From contig OY730443.1 of the NCBI GenBank assembly GCA_963422705.1, positions 2,852,001-2,916,000 of the forward strand: DNA of 64,000 nt, read 5' to 3'. The notes under the pieces are model-generated. The model was not told the DNA's origin, ran no database searches, and worked only from the letters and a program-made list of their open reading frames with translations. The translations under genes and the position numbers were made by a program. Positions 36,296-45,379 of this stretch are shown here, one piece after another; the first letter of the stretch is position 1; the number at the start of each line of letters is the position of its first letter. This DNA comes from G963422705 sp963422705. GTDB lineage: Bacteria; Poribacteria; WGA-4E; WGA-3G.

Positions 36296-37234
36296 TCATT
36301 TTCCAGGCGACATCATCTGTTTAGCACTGTTGAGCTGTTCTTCGAGATTCGGGAGCCCTTTGGCCTGTTCTATGAAGGTATCTAAATATCGGCGCATCAT
36401 GAGCGTATCCCCAATTTCCCGATAGACGCCCGCGAGCCGATAATACGCCTCGACTTCCGTTTTGTCCAGAGAGAGTCCCCTTTCGTAGGCTTGGATAGCC
36501 TTGACAAATTTTTGAGATGTTCCTTTGGATAGCTCTACTTCGGCACCATTCAATTGTGCCTTCGCGCTCTCTTCATAAGCGAGGCCCAGGTTGAAATAGG
36601 CTGTCGCATCGGTGTCATCCAGGGCAATAGCTTGTTCATAGTACTCAACCGCTTCATCATAGGATTCGCGGTTAAGGTATCCAGAAGCGAGGTTGTAATA
36701 AGCATCAACAAACGTCGCATCTGCTTCAATTGCGCTGCGGTAAGCGGAAAGTGCCTCATCAAACTGCTCTGCCATATCGTAAGCATAGCCGAGGTTGTTA
36801 TAGAAAGCGGGGTTTGCAGGCGTAATTTCAAGTGCAGTGTGGAACATATCAATCGCCTGCAGATTTAAGCGGAGCGCAAGATAGACGAGCCCGAGGTTAT
36901 TATAAGCGTGCTGATTCCTCGCATCCAACGCAATCGCATTTTGAAAACATTCCATCGCGTTTTCATATTCACCGAGTTGATAATAGGTTTTCCCTAGCTG
37001 AAGATGTCCCTCCGAATCCGTGGGATTGAGGGCTTGTCCCATTCTGAGTTTTAAGGCATCGCGTTGTAGTTCCCGTCTTCGCTGCTCCGTGCTATCAGGT
37101 GAATTACACGCGATGAGACAAATTATAAGAGCAAAGGCAAGGATATCTCTGGCAAGATAGGCAGCGGAACGTTCACGTCCGCGTATGGTGCCTATCGATG
37201 AAAAAAGGAGAGAAAGATGATTATTGATACACAT
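36296..37234 (-). CDS. TPR-repeat lipoprotein
   Basis: About 312 residues from ATG 37234. The lipobox LIAC (FALIICLIACNSP) indicates a lipidated periplasmic or outer-membrane protein. Then come about six TPR units of 34 residues, with the pattern YYNLG-x-Y...AI..DP/A, such as NAMECFQNAIALDARN and EAVEYYEQAIALDDTD. The frame continues upstream to 37546, but only as the antisense of the amidohydrolase gene. Even the proposed start overlaps that divergent gene by 18 bases, and neither 37234 nor 37240 has a clear ribosome binding site, so the start is uncertain. TPR lipoproteins act as assembly or secretion scaffolds. Confidence 0.72.
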   Translation of the reverse strand: MCINNHLSLLFSSIGTIRGRERSAAYLARDILAFALIICLIACNSPDSTEQRRRELQRDALKLRMGQALNPTDSEGHLQLGKTYYQLGEYENAMECFQNAIALDARNQHAYNNLGLVYLALRLNLQAIDMFHTALEITPANPAFYNNLGYAYDMAEQFDEALSAYRSAIEADATFVDAYYNLASGYLNRESYDEAVEYYEQAIALDDTDATAYFNLGLAYEESAKAQLNGAEVELSKGTSQKFVKAIQAYERGLSLDKTEVEAYYRLAGVYREIGDTLMMRRYLDTFIEQAKGLPNLEEQLNSAKQMMSPGK

Positions 37235-38056
37235 ACGCATTTCTATAATCCTTCGAGGCCACAAGGCGTGCCGTGGCCACCGGAAGCTGATAAACTGCTT
37301 TATAGACGCGTGATGCCCGACGATTATAAAGCACTCGCGGTACCGGAGGGCGTAACAGGAACTGTTGTTATCGAAGCCAGCAAATGGGTTGAAGATAATC
37401 AGTGGCTTCTCGATTTGGCGGCGGATGAACCTTTCATCGTCGGGTTTGTAGGAAACTTGGCGCCGACAGATGCGAATTTTCAACGCCATTTGAATCGGTT
37501 TTCTGAGAACCCACTTTTTCGAGGAATCCGCATCGGTACTGGACACCTTAACTCTATCAGCGACAAAATGTTTTTAGCGAATATTGAGAAGCTTGCCGAA
37601 AAGGAGCTTGAACTTGAACTACTGATTAACCCGGCAGCTTTACGCACGCTGTCGGTTCTGATTGAACACACACCAGCGATGCGGGTAGTTATTAACCACA
37701 TTGCTGGGGTACCGGTTGATGGTAACCCACCACATCCTACGTGGGTTGATGCCATTCACGAAGTGGCACGCTATCCTAACGTCTACTGCAAGGTTTCCGG
37801 GTTGGTAGAGCATACCGGGCAAACCCCTGCCCCTTCGGACGTCGCCTATTACATCCCAACGATAGATGTCTTATGGGAAGCGTTTGGCGAAGAACGGCTC
37901 ATCTATGGTAGTAACTGGCCAGTTTCAGAACGATTCGCCTCATACAAGACGGTACAGCAGATTGTGAATGACTACTTCAGCGCGAAAGGAGACGTCGCTG
38001 CGGCGAAGTTCTTCTGGCAAAACGCCAAGACGGCATATCAGCTGTCAATTGGCTAA
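37217..38056 (+). CDS. Amidohydrolase-2 family protein (sugar lactonase-like)
   Basis: A 279-residue TIM-barrel metal hydrolase. The N-terminal HxH motif is DTHTHFY (His6, His8), INHIAG is in the middle, and the C-terminal metal position reads YGSNWPV. Many active members have GSDWP there, so Asn replaces the usual Asp; several lactonase-like subfamilies also carry Asn. Family members hydrolyse sugar lactones (L-fucono-, L-rhamnono-lactone) or pyrone dicarboxylate. AAAAAAGGAGAG lies 7 bases before ATG 37217. The gene is divergent from the TPR lipoprotein. A lactonase would fit between the Gfo/Idh dehydrogenases and the DgoD-like dehydratase, although they are not in one operon. Confidence 0.8.
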   Translation: MIIDTHTHFYNPSRPQGVPWPPEADKLLYRRVMPDDYKALAVPEGVTGTVVIEASKWVEDNQWLLDLAADEPFIVGFVGNLAPTDANFQRHLNRFSENPLFRGIRIGTGHLNSISDKMFLANIEKLAEKELELELLINPAALRTLSVLIEHTPAMRVVINHIAGVPVDGNPPHPTWVDAIHEVARYPNVYCKVSGLVEHTGQTPAPSDVAYYIPTIDVLWEAFGEERLIYGSNWPVSERFASYKTVQQIVNDYFSAKGDVAAAKFFWQNAKTAYQLSIG

Positions 38057-38119
38057 TGGCTAACCTAAGAGCCGCGTGCTTCTTCGCGCGTGAAGTACTT
38101 TATCGCTTTAGGGCACAAA

Positions 38120-38689
38120 CTAAGCCACCCAGCGAATAAATTCGCCGGCCGGCTTCCGTTTCGGTTGCCCTATTTTAGCAGGGTACCCGGTGTAGAAAAA
38201 GCCGATGATGTATTCTTGAGATGAATCAATACCGAGCAGTTGATAAGTTTGTTCCTCTAACGTGACGCTCCCGGTGCTCCACTGCATGCCTACCCCCGCG
38301 TCCCATGCAGCGAGTTGCACATTTTGCATGGCACAGCAAGCAGCGGCGTAATCTTCACGCTGCTGCTGTGCCGTTCCTTGTTGCAGGCAAGAGACGGCAA
38401 TAATCGTTGGCTTGGACATAAACTTATCGTACGCCAATTCACCGATTTTAGCAAGGTTATCGGCATCAACGTGTTCCGGCGTACCCTCCATTTTAATCTC
38501 ACGATACCTTTCGGCGAGCGTTAATTTCGTCTCCTGTCCTATGACGATAAACCGCCACGGTTCAGTCACATGATGGTTCGGCGCCCAAATCCCGTAACTG
38601 AACACCTCCTCAATGACATCGTTAGCCACCGGTTCAGGTTTGAACTTAAAAATCGTGCGTCTTGAAAGGATTGCATCTTTAACATCCAT
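38120..38689 (-). CDS. Nitroreductase-family FMN oxidoreductase
   Basis: A 189-residue nitroreductase. It opens with AILSRRTIFKFKPEPV (the FMN phosphate-binding SRR/R motif), followed by WAPNHHVTEPWRFIVIG, and later DAGVGMQWSTG and IIGFFYTGYPA, the usual FMN-contact regions. Proteins of this family reduce nitro groups, quinones or other small oxidants with NAD(P)H as dimers. ATG 38689 is preferred over the upstream GTG (38704), because GTGGAG of that codon is itself the ribosome binding site 8-9 bases before the ATG. Single gene; precise substrate not known. Confidence 0.85.
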   Translation of the reverse strand: MDVKDAILSRRTIFKFKPEPVANDVIEEVFSYGIWAPNHHVTEPWRFIVIGQETKLTLAERYREIKMEGTPEHVDADNLAKIGELAYDKFMSKPTIIAVSCLQQGTAQQQREDYAAACCAMQNVQLAAWDAGVGMQWSTGSVTLEEQTYQLLGIDSSQEYIIGFFYTGYPAKIGQPKRKPAGEFIRWVA

Positions 38690-38766
38690 GGTAAAAATCT
38701 CCACGGGAAAGTTTTAAAGTCTGTAATTTGCAACCTGCTGTTAGCTTACAAATTCAGTTAAATTTC

Positions 38767-39561
38767 CTAATTCCATCCTATTAATTGCAAATACGTGTTC
38801 CAAAGCGGTTCACCCCATAAAAGGACAACGAACGCGGCAATAGCGAGAAATGGCCCATAAGGGATGGGGCTTTGGCGGCTTTTTCGATTTGAAATCACGA
38901 GCCCTGTTCCAACGAGAGCGCCGCCTATTGCGGAGAAGGCAAGCACCATCACAAGCTCAGGCCAGGCGCCCAGGAATAAGCCGTTGAGTCCCATTAACTT
39001 AATATCGCCACCCCCCATCGCCGTTTTGCGTAGCATCGCGCTTCCAGCCATCGCGATTAACCACATTACCGTAATTCCTCCTACAACTCCAATCAGGCGC
39101 GTTAACACATAATCTACATCCCCTTGCTGATACGCAATGAGGGCAACAATGACGAGCCCACCCCCCAATCCAAAGCCAATGAGGACATTCGGAATAATGT
39201 AGTGTTGTGCATCAATGAACGCAATCGGAAGTAACACGACAACGAAAATGGCACCCTGTAGAAACTCAAGCGTGACTCCCTTAAAATGGTAAAACAGCCC
39301 AAAAAATAAGAGTGCTGTTGCCAGTTCAACCGCCGGATACATCACTGAGATTTTCGCATGACAATTCCGACATTTTCCACACAAGAGAAAATAACTTAAA
39401 AGTGGAATATTGTCAATAGCTGTTATAGGTTGCCTACATTCCCCGCAAAACGAGCGGTGCGGCGAATGTATTGACATGTCAGGGCGTGGAATCCGGTAGA
39501 TACAGACATTGAGAAAACTCCCAATTATCAACCCTAGGAAGAAAATCAAAAAGCCTATCAT
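38767..39561 (-). CDS. Prepilin leader peptidase/N-methyltransferase (A24 family)
   Basis: A 264-residue polytopic membrane enzyme that cleaves and N-methylates type IV prepilins and type II pseudopilins at the cytoplasmic face. The N-terminal domain has IGSFLNVCIYRIP and a zinc-type cysteine set (C39xxC42, C61xxC64xxC67). The aspartyl protease pair is Asp117 (PIAFIDAQHYIIPN) and Asp186 (GGGDIKLMG), and seven or eight hydrophobic segments are visible. It is the last gene of a minus-strand run with a pseudopilin (12 bases upstream) and a sigma-54 regulator, so its likely substrate is next door. Confidence 0.92.
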   Translation of the reverse strand: MIGFLIFFLGLIIGSFLNVCIYRIPRPDMSIHSPHRSFCGECRQPITAIDNIPLLSYFLLCGKCRNCHAKISVMYPAVELATALLFFGLFYHFKGVTLEFLQGAIFVVVLLPIAFIDAQHYIIPNVLIGFGLGGGLVIVALIAYQQGDVDYVLTRLIGVVGGITVMWLIAMAGSAMLRKTAMGGGDIKLMGLNGLFLGAWPELVMVLAFSAIGGALVGTGLVISNRKSRQSPIPYGPFLAIAAFVVLLWGEPLWNTYLQLIGWN

Positions 39562-39573
39562 AACGGAAGCCCT

Positions 39574-40095
39574 TTAATCAGCAAAAAAATATTTTTCCCC
39601 GAGCCGCACGTCCACATGATAGACGCGGCTAATTTCAGAGATACCCCCTAAACGATATTTTGTCGGTACCCGCGGATGTGACTTCGATATACCAACTTTA
39701 TAGGCATCCACGTGAAGAACGTAGGTGCCTCCCCAAGGGGTTTCGGGGGTGGATTCCAGATAATTCCCACGCCACCCCTTTACGCCTGAATCGGTTATCA
39801 GTTCATCAAACGTTGTCGGATAACGCTGCGTATGTTTGAAGTACTTTTTTACAGCAATAGCTATCGTCTCGACATCTATATCTGCTTCGCTAACTCTTCG
39901 ATATTCACGCCAAGGTGGAAAAGAGAGTGCGAAAATGACAATGACTATTGTCATCAAAATGAGCAGTTGAATCAGCGTCATACCCCGTATGGTATTTGAG
40001 ATATCCGCGTCGCCCTGGCATTCACCGTTAGCAATCGAGCGAATTTGTCGATAAGAGGAAAATGTCTCAGTTGTGCGTTTGAAAAATGTGCTCAC
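39574..40095 (-). CDS. Type II secretion/type IV pilus-like pseudopilin
   Basis: A 173-residue prepilin-like protein with an unusually long leader (38 residues) ending IRG, cleaved before M39-T-L-I-Q43. The hydrophobic helix runs from about 40 to 58. The family's Glu at mature position 5 is Gln43 here, a residue usually needed for subunit alignment in the fibre. The C-terminal part (DELITDSGVKGWRG, TPWGG) resembles GspG-type major pseudopilins. The start is GTG 40095, which overlaps the regulator's stop by four bases (GTGA), so both are translationally coupled. The peptidase gene follows. Confidence 0.75.
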   Translation of the reverse strand: MSTFFKRTTETFSSYRQIRSIANGECQGDADISNTIRGMTLIQLLILMTIVIVIFALSFPPWREYRRVSEADIDVETIAIAVKKYFKHTQRYPTTFDELITDSGVKGWRGNYLESTPETPWGGTYVLHVDAYKVGISKSHPRVPTKYRLGGISEISRVYHVDVRLGEKYFFAD

Positions 40096-41519
40096 TTAGT
40101 TTCCTTAATCGGCGAATCCGGCCGTTCAATGTTATATTTTCTCATTTTTTTATACAAATTGCTACGCTCAATTCCCAATGCATCGGCAGTCTGTCGAATA
40201 TTCCAATCATTTTCGTATAACGCTGTCTGAATGCAGTGCGCCTCCGCAGAGTCTACCATGTGACTCAGGGATGTATCGGGTTGATAAAGCGAATTACCTA
40301 CTGAAAATTGCACAGCACTCGATTTGCCTACCCCGCCTACAGATAGGCTATTTTGTGCGAAGGACAGAACTTCAGTCACATCGGTTGGCATAACAATGTC
40401 TCGGTTCACCATAATCATGAGACGTTCAACGATATTTTTCAGTTCGCGGATATTGCCGGGCCAGGTGTAATTTTTCAGCACGCGGTAAGCCCGCGCATCC
40501 ATAACTTTCGCGGGAGATGCCATATTCATCTGTAATCTCGAAGCAAAGTATTTTACGAGTAAGGGAATATCTTCTAACCGTTCTCGCAAGGGCGGGACTT
40601 TAATGGGTACAACGTTAATCCGATAGTAAAGATCGAGTCTGAAATTTCCATTATCAATTTCTTTACGGAGTTCCTTGTTAGTCGCTGCGATGATTCGCAC
40701 GTCAACCTTTCGGAGTTGATGGCTTCCCAGTCTTTCGACTTCGCCAGATTCAAGGACGCGAAGCACCTTGGCTTGCGCTTTCAAACTCATATCGCCTATT
40801 TCATCGAGAAAAAGGGTACCGCCGTTCGCCAGTTCAAAGCGCCCTTGTCGCCGGCCATTGGCACCAGTAAATGCGCCGCGTTCATGGCCAAAAAGTTCAT
40901 TTTCAACGAGCTCGTCAGGCAGCGCAGCACAGTTAATCGGAATAAAAGGGTTGTTAGGACGGCTACTCTGTTGATGAATCGCATTGGCGACTAACTGCTT
41001 ACCTGTACCATTTTCCCCACTGATGAGCACGCTCAGTCTGCTGCCCGCCACCTGGCGAATCTGTGAGCGGAGGTTCACAATAGCAGGACTTTCACCAATC
41101 ATCTCATCATCAGGGATAATTTTCGATTTGAGCACCTCATTTTCTTGGGATAAGCGCGATATCTCCAGAAAAGGTTCAACACTGGACAGAATTTTATCAA
41201 TGCTAATCGGTTTCGTGATATATCGCTTCGCGCCAAGTTCCATCGTTTTCACGGCAATTTCAATATCTTTCTGTGCCGACATCATGACAACAGGAAGTTC
41301 AGGATTCAGGCGCTGCAGTTTCACCAATGTCTGGACACCGTCCATTCCATCTTCCATCCGAATATCTAATAAGACGAGGTGAACCTCCGTTTTGGCACAC
41401 TGTTGTAACGCTTCCTTTCCGCTAGCAGAAGTCAAGGCTTTGTAACCACGCATCTGAAGCCCCTGGGATAGCATCTTGCGTGTATTTGCCTCATCATCCA
41501 CAATCAAAATCGTTTCCAT
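40092..41519 (-). CDS. Sigma-54-dependent response regulator (NtrC/NtrX family)
   Basis: A 475-residue regulator. The receiver domain (1-115) has phosphoacceptor Asp52 (LVLLDIRM) and Lys103 (ITKPI). The AAA+ domain (about 139-380) has Walker A GENGTGK (168-174), the sigma-54 contact loop GAFTGA (215-220), GGTLFLDEIGDM and the arginine-finger region. A Fis-type helix-turn-helix (about 435-470, NWNIRQTADALGIERSNLYKKM) closes it. It activates promoters of the -24/-12 type; none was recognised by eye nearby. The matching kinase gene lies upstream on the same strand at 43227, separated by a tnpB element. Its own promoter region was probably altered by that insertion. Confidence 0.93.
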   Translation of the reverse strand: METILIVDDEANTRKMLSQGLQMRGYKALTSASGKEALQQCAKTEVHLVLLDIRMEDGMDGVQTLVKLQRLNPELPVVMMSAQKDIEIAVKTMELGAKRYITKPISIDKILSSVEPFLEISRLSQENEVLKSKIIPDDEMIGESPAIVNLRSQIRQVAGSRLSVLISGENGTGKQLVANAIHQQSSRPNNPFIPINCAALPDELVENELFGHERGAFTGANGRRQGRFELANGGTLFLDEIGDMSLKAQAKVLRVLESGEVERLGSHQLRKVDVRIIAATNKELRKEIDNGNFRLDLYYRINVVPIKVPPLRERLEDIPLLVKYFASRLQMNMASPAKVMDARAYRVLKNYTWPGNIRELKNIVERLMIMVNRDIVMPTDVTEVLSFAQNSLSVGGVGKSSAVQFSVGNSLYQPDTSLSHMVDSAEAHCIQTALYENDWNIRQTADALGIERSNLYKKMRKYNIERPDSPIKETK

Positions 41520-41639
41520 TTTTCTCGTGCCCTGTTTGTTTGTGAAGTGCTATGAAAAATGCGATAGCTTTTCCATATTTGCCTAATTCCATTTTTTGGC
41601 GCACGCCAAAGATAAAAACACGGAACCTTTTATTTCTCG

Positions 41640-41760
41640 TAGATTTTAGAATGATTGATATCCGATTCAGTCAAGGCACCCACTGCCTAAAGGCAGGGGC
41701 TTGTGCTTCGTAGCGACTGCGGTTTTCCAAGCATCAACCGTCTTACTGTTGCTCCACAGA
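41640..41760 (-). ncRNA. Possible omega RNA/right-end scaffold of element 1
   Basis: TnpB guide RNAs derive from the 3' end of tnpB and the element's right end. Here the stem at 41679-41699 lies 45-65 bases after the tnpB stop, with the flank beyond about 41670 in the guide position. Placement follows the known layout of the family; no direct evidence of expression. Confidence 0.3.
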
Positions 41761-42929
41761 GGGAACACAAGCTGCCCTCAAAATGTTTATCGCCGCGTTG
41801 ATGTCTCTGTCGTGGGGGGAACCACAGTCAGGACACGTCCACTGCCTGTCAGAAAGAGAAAGATTTTCGTTGTGATACCCACAATCTGAACACGGCTTCG
41901 TTGTCGGCGTCCATTGTCCAACCTGACGGAAATCACGATGATGTTTGAAACACTTGAACTTCAGCATCTCAACAAACTGCCCGAAGCAAAGCTCCGATAC
42001 TTTCCGGCCCCAGAGGCGTTTCATCCCCTCAAGGTTCAGCGTCTCGATAGCGATAAGGTCAAACCTTCTACACAGGTGTGTGGCAAGTTTCCACTGCCAA
42101 TCTTTGCGTTGGTCTCTTATGTGCCGATACAATCGCGCAAGTTCGCTCATACTCCGCCACCAGTTGCCAGAACCTTTGACTTTCCGCGAAAGACTTTTGT
42201 AGCGGTTGCGAAGTTCGTTCAAGGCGTGTTTCAAGAATTGGGGAGATTGTATTTTCTCGCCCGTGTTCAACGTCAAAAATGCGTCCTTCAGTCCGAAGTC
42301 TGCACCTACACTTTCACCCGTAGCAGGCAGCACTTCTTTGGAGGTATCATCCGTCACGACATAGAGCCAATCGGTGCCGACAGCATCACGAAGGATTTGG
42401 ATGTACGTCACATTCCCCTTCCAGTGGCGATGCTGATGGAAAGAGAACCAGCGTTTGTTAAACTTAAATTTTTGTGTGTCTTCGTCCCACGCTTTGAAAG
42501 AGAGGCGGACACGTCCTTCTTCAAGGAGATAACCACTTTGGAACGTCGCAGAACGGTATTTTCCGCGTTTCTTATATTTCGGACGCCCGACGCCGGGGAT
42601 GTTAAAAAATCTTTCAAAAGAAATGTGGAGGCGTCTGATTACCGCGTCAAGTGTATCACGCGGTATCCAAGCCCAGTGTTTTTTTGTGCGTTTCAGCAAA
42701 TTCGTCAAGTGCGGTTGCAAGCGTAGGGCGAAACCGCCGTTTCGCGGAAACGCCCGGCATATTTACCATATCTACGATAATAGCGGTTCTCAAGCTTGAG
42801 AAAGTGATTGTGAACATCACCCAAGTCGTCAAGCATATTGCCAAGACGGACATTTTTCGGGTGTTCTCGTATCGGATACTTATACGTTTTGCGATGTTTC
42901 TTTTGTTTTCGCTTTCGTTTTTTCGTCAT
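41743..42929 (-). pseudogene. tnpB: TnpB (RNA-guided nuclease, IS605 OrfB), frameshifted
   Basis: The N-terminal part starts at ATG 42929 (PIREHPKNVRLGNMLDDL, HNHFLKLENRYYRRYGKY) and stops at TGA 42705. The remaining 325 residues continue in another frame from about 42720 (HLTNLLKRTKKHWAWIPRD). All catalytic pieces survive in that part: RuvC Asp in VGADFGLKD, Glu in LIAIETLNLEGMK, zinc finger CSDCG...CPDCG, and the last Asp in HDRDINAAINI. The frame break coincides with a 30-bp palindromic sequence at 42719-42748 that also occurs near element 2. Together the parts would give a normal TnpB of about 390 residues. Translation from TTG 42720 alone would lack the N-terminal domain. Confidence 0.75.
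42719..42748 (-). repeat. 30-bp palindromic repeat, copy A (inside tnpB)
   Basis: Read on minus, it is TCCGCGAAACGG followed by CGGTTTCGCCCTACGCTT. It contains a stem GCGAAAC/GTTTCGC with loop GGCG. It is identical over 30 of 30 bases to 45827-45856, in opposite orientation. Confidence 0.85.
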
Positions 42930-43226
42930 AGGTTTTCACGTATCACGTTTTTAACCCCGTTTCAGTGGGTAGGCAGACACAGAACCTTGCGATTCTGCTG
43001 AAACTGTCTGCCAACGTGATATTATCATGATACGACATTTTCGATAGAATTTCAACCCTTTGGCAAGCAAACGAAATGCTCCCTTTTTTCGACGCAATAC
43101 AGGAGCGGGCATTCCTCCCCGAGCGAAAGCAGCGGGAGCTCCTGCACGAAGATACAATGAAACACTTGCAGGTGCGCTTGGAAGCGCGCCGTTTGAGACA
43201 TCCGCTTTGAAGATGAATCTATTTTT

Positions 43227-45338
43227 CTAATTCCCCATCCTTTCTGTGGAGGGTTCTGATGCAACAAAACTAATTTGAACGATAGTACCGCGTTCTTCAT
43301 CACTCTCAACATGAATGTTTCCACCATGGGCACCGACAATTCTTTGCACAATTGCCATGCCCAATCCTGTTCCATTTGATTTTGTGGTAAAATAGGGTGT
43401 AAAAAGGCTTTTGAGCGTTGCGGTTGACATGCCGTACCCCGTGTCCTGTACTTCAAGCAACACGTTATGTTCTTTTTCCAGCGACTCACAAGTTGATTTT
43501 TCATATTCACCGGTGAATGCTTCGGCACCCTTTGCTAAAATGTTCAAAGTATCTGTTTGGGTGTCAGAGATTGCGTGTAAGTCGCCGGAGGCACCCCGCG
43601 TTCCATCCGATTCCTTATTTTTGCTTGTATGATTATCGCTGACATACGTTTTTACCTGAAGTGTTCCCCCATTGGGCATTGCCTCCATTGAATTTTTAAG
43701 AAGATTGCCTAATACTTGTGCAATCTGTTCCTTATCAAGTAAGAGTTTCGGAAGTGGATTGAGATGACTCTCAATTTTAATGTCTGTTTCTGTTTCTATA
43801 AGGGGCTGTGTCGTCAGTGGCCCGGGGAGCATATTCCGTCCGGCGTTTTTGTAGAGCATTAGCACAGATGTGACAATCTCGTTCAAATCAACCGGTTTTC
43901 TTTTCGGTGTCGGCATCCGCGCGAATTGTTGGAATTCATCGATTAATGTGCCAATCCTGTCGACTTCTTCAATCACGGTTTCTGTGCATTCATGAAAGAT
44001 ATTCTCAAAAATTTCTGGATATGCTTTCGCCTGCTGGAGGTTTTCAACGGAAAGGCGAATTGGAAAAAGCGGATTTTTAATTTCATGGGCAACCTGCTGC
44101 GCAACATCGCGCCAAGTCTCTGCGCGTTCGGCTGTCATACGCTCTTCTAGGTTATGATTGAGTTCGCGAGCCATCTGGTTAAATCCATCGGCAAGCTGCC
44201 CTATTTCACTCTTGGAGTGCACGTTAACCCTGTGATTGAGATTTCCTGAGGCAATCTGGCTAACCCCCTCTCGGAGAATTGCAATCGGACGCGTAATTCG
44301 CCGGCTCAACACGTAGCTAATCAAGTAAACCAGGGCAAGTCCACCGACACCGCTTAACAGTAGGATGGTAGTGAGTTGTTGTTGCCATTTACTCTGCCGT
44401 TGATGCGAGTACCCGACTATTAATTCAACCTCAACGTCCTGCCCGGTATCAACGTAAGGCGAACTGAACGGTTCAATTTGAAAAGGAGTAAGAACGCGAG
44501 TGCCTGTCTGCTCTGGTGTATTTCCTGTCGCTTGCAAAGAGATTTCGCGCGGTAAGGGACGCTCAGGATAAGCGTCCGGCTTTGTACTGTCGCGCACTGT
44601 CATTTTTCGCTTGTCAGGCGCTCTCGGTTCCGCCAAGAATTTCTCGCGAAATGCCGGCCCGTTCCGCGATGCCGCGTAGTTTAACTGAATCCAATCATCC
44701 ATTCTATTATTTTTTTTTACCAGAAAAATCGGATGTTCATCCGATTGGATAATTGGTTCTGTCTCTAGCCAATTGTCAAAAAAGTAGCCACCAGTAAAAA
44801 AACCCCAGTCGCCGGCTTCCGTCACTTCAACGACGATTCTTGATTCTCCGTTTCCGCCTTGGGTAACCTTTCTGAACCGGATGTTCGTCCGCGGATTATC
44901 GGTTGTCACTGATGGTATGGCGTGTTCGGGCGCTTGTTTTTTTTTTACCGATGCAGAATTTGATGCCAATGCTCTGTCCGTGCCTGCCAATTCCGTACTA
45001 AACAGGATTCTCCCGTAAGCGGTGCCATATTCTATGATATCAAAATCGGTTTCGCCAAGATGCTTACCGTTCGTTTCACCTCTTAGGATAGCATTGCGAA
45101 CACTCGGTTCTTTTGACTTCGTCTCCACGTCTTTTTTAATTTCCCGGAGAAAGGAGCTGTATTGATTTGAAATTCGCGCGTCCAGCTCTTCTACATAGGC
45201 TTCCATCTGCCTTTTAAAAGCGAGCCGTGTTAAGACGTTCGTAATGCCAAACATAACGCCGAACATCAACAGAAAGACAAAGCCGTATGCTAAAAATATC
45301 TTATCGTGGAATCGTAACGCAGAAAATTTGTTTCGCAT
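43227..45338 (-). CDS. Sensor histidine kinase, NtrY-like, with large extracytoplasmic domain
   Basis: A 703-residue kinase. It has TM1 (about 16-36), an extracytoplasmic sensor region (about 40-320), TM2 (322-345), HAMP (about 345-398), HisKA with His418 in VAHEIKNPLFPIRLS, and HATPase_c with NSMEAMPNGG (N box), DTGYGMS (G1) and GTGLGMAIV (G2). An insert rich in Ser, Lys and Glu lies between the N and G1 boxes. The KNPLFPIRLS version of the H box is typical of NtrY-type kinases that partner sigma-54 regulators. The regulator lies downstream on the same strand beyond a tnpB element; a second, shrunken tnpB element lies just upstream of the start. Confidence 0.92.
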   Translation of the reverse strand: MRNKFSALRFHDKIFLAYGFVFLLMFGVMFGITNVLTRLAFKRQMEAYVEELDARISNQYSSFLREIKKDVETKSKEPSVRNAILRGETNGKHLGETDFDIIEYGTAYGRILFSTELAGTDRALASNSASVKKKQAPEHAIPSVTTDNPRTNIRFRKVTQGGNGESRIVVEVTEAGDWGFFTGGYFFDNWLETEPIIQSDEHPIFLVKKNNRMDDWIQLNYAASRNGPAFREKFLAEPRAPDKRKMTVRDSTKPDAYPERPLPREISLQATGNTPEQTGTRVLTPFQIEPFSSPYVDTGQDVEVELIVGYSHQRQSKWQQQLTTILLLSGVGGLALVYLISYVLSRRITRPIAILREGVSQIASGNLNHRVNVHSKSEIGQLADGFNQMARELNHNLEERMTAERAETWRDVAQQVAHEIKNPLFPIRLSVENLQQAKAYPEIFENIFHECTETVIEEVDRIGTLIDEFQQFARMPTPKRKPVDLNEIVTSVLMLYKNAGRNMLPGPLTTQPLIETETDIKIESHLNPLPKLLLDKEQIAQVLGNLLKNSMEAMPNGGTLQVKTYVSDNHTSKNKESDGTRGASGDLHAISDTQTDTLNILAKGAEAFTGEYEKSTCESLEKEHNVLLEVQDTGYGMSTATLKSLFTPYFTTKSNGTGLGMAIVQRIVGAHGGNIHVESDEERGTIVQISFVASEPSTERMGN

Positions 45339-45379
45339 CTCTGATATAGCTAAGCGATAAGAGGGTCAACTACCCAAGC

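Larger units (their letters stand above)
41670..43145 (-). mobile_element. IS200/IS605-type element (tnpB only), element 1
   Basis: The boundaries are approximate and set by hairpins. At the 3' side of tnpB, CCC(A)CTGCCT-AA-AGGCAG(G)GG at 41679-41699 resembles the right-end stem of IS605-family elements. At the 5' side, the GGAGCTCCCGCTGCTTTCGCTC region (43095-43143, read on minus) is the counterpart left stem and has the same layout as in element 2. There is no tnpA (Y1 transposase), so the element could move only with help in trans. It lies between a response regulator and its probable kinase. Confidence 0.7.

Noticed and set aside
37235..37546. N-terminal extension of the TPR protein
   Set aside because: Antisense of the amidohydrolase; a lipoprotein signal would then lie more than 140 residues inside the protein.
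41914..42726. 270-codon plus-strand open frame
   Set aside because: Antisense of the tnpB gene, whose RuvC and zinc-finger motifs are clear on the minus strand.
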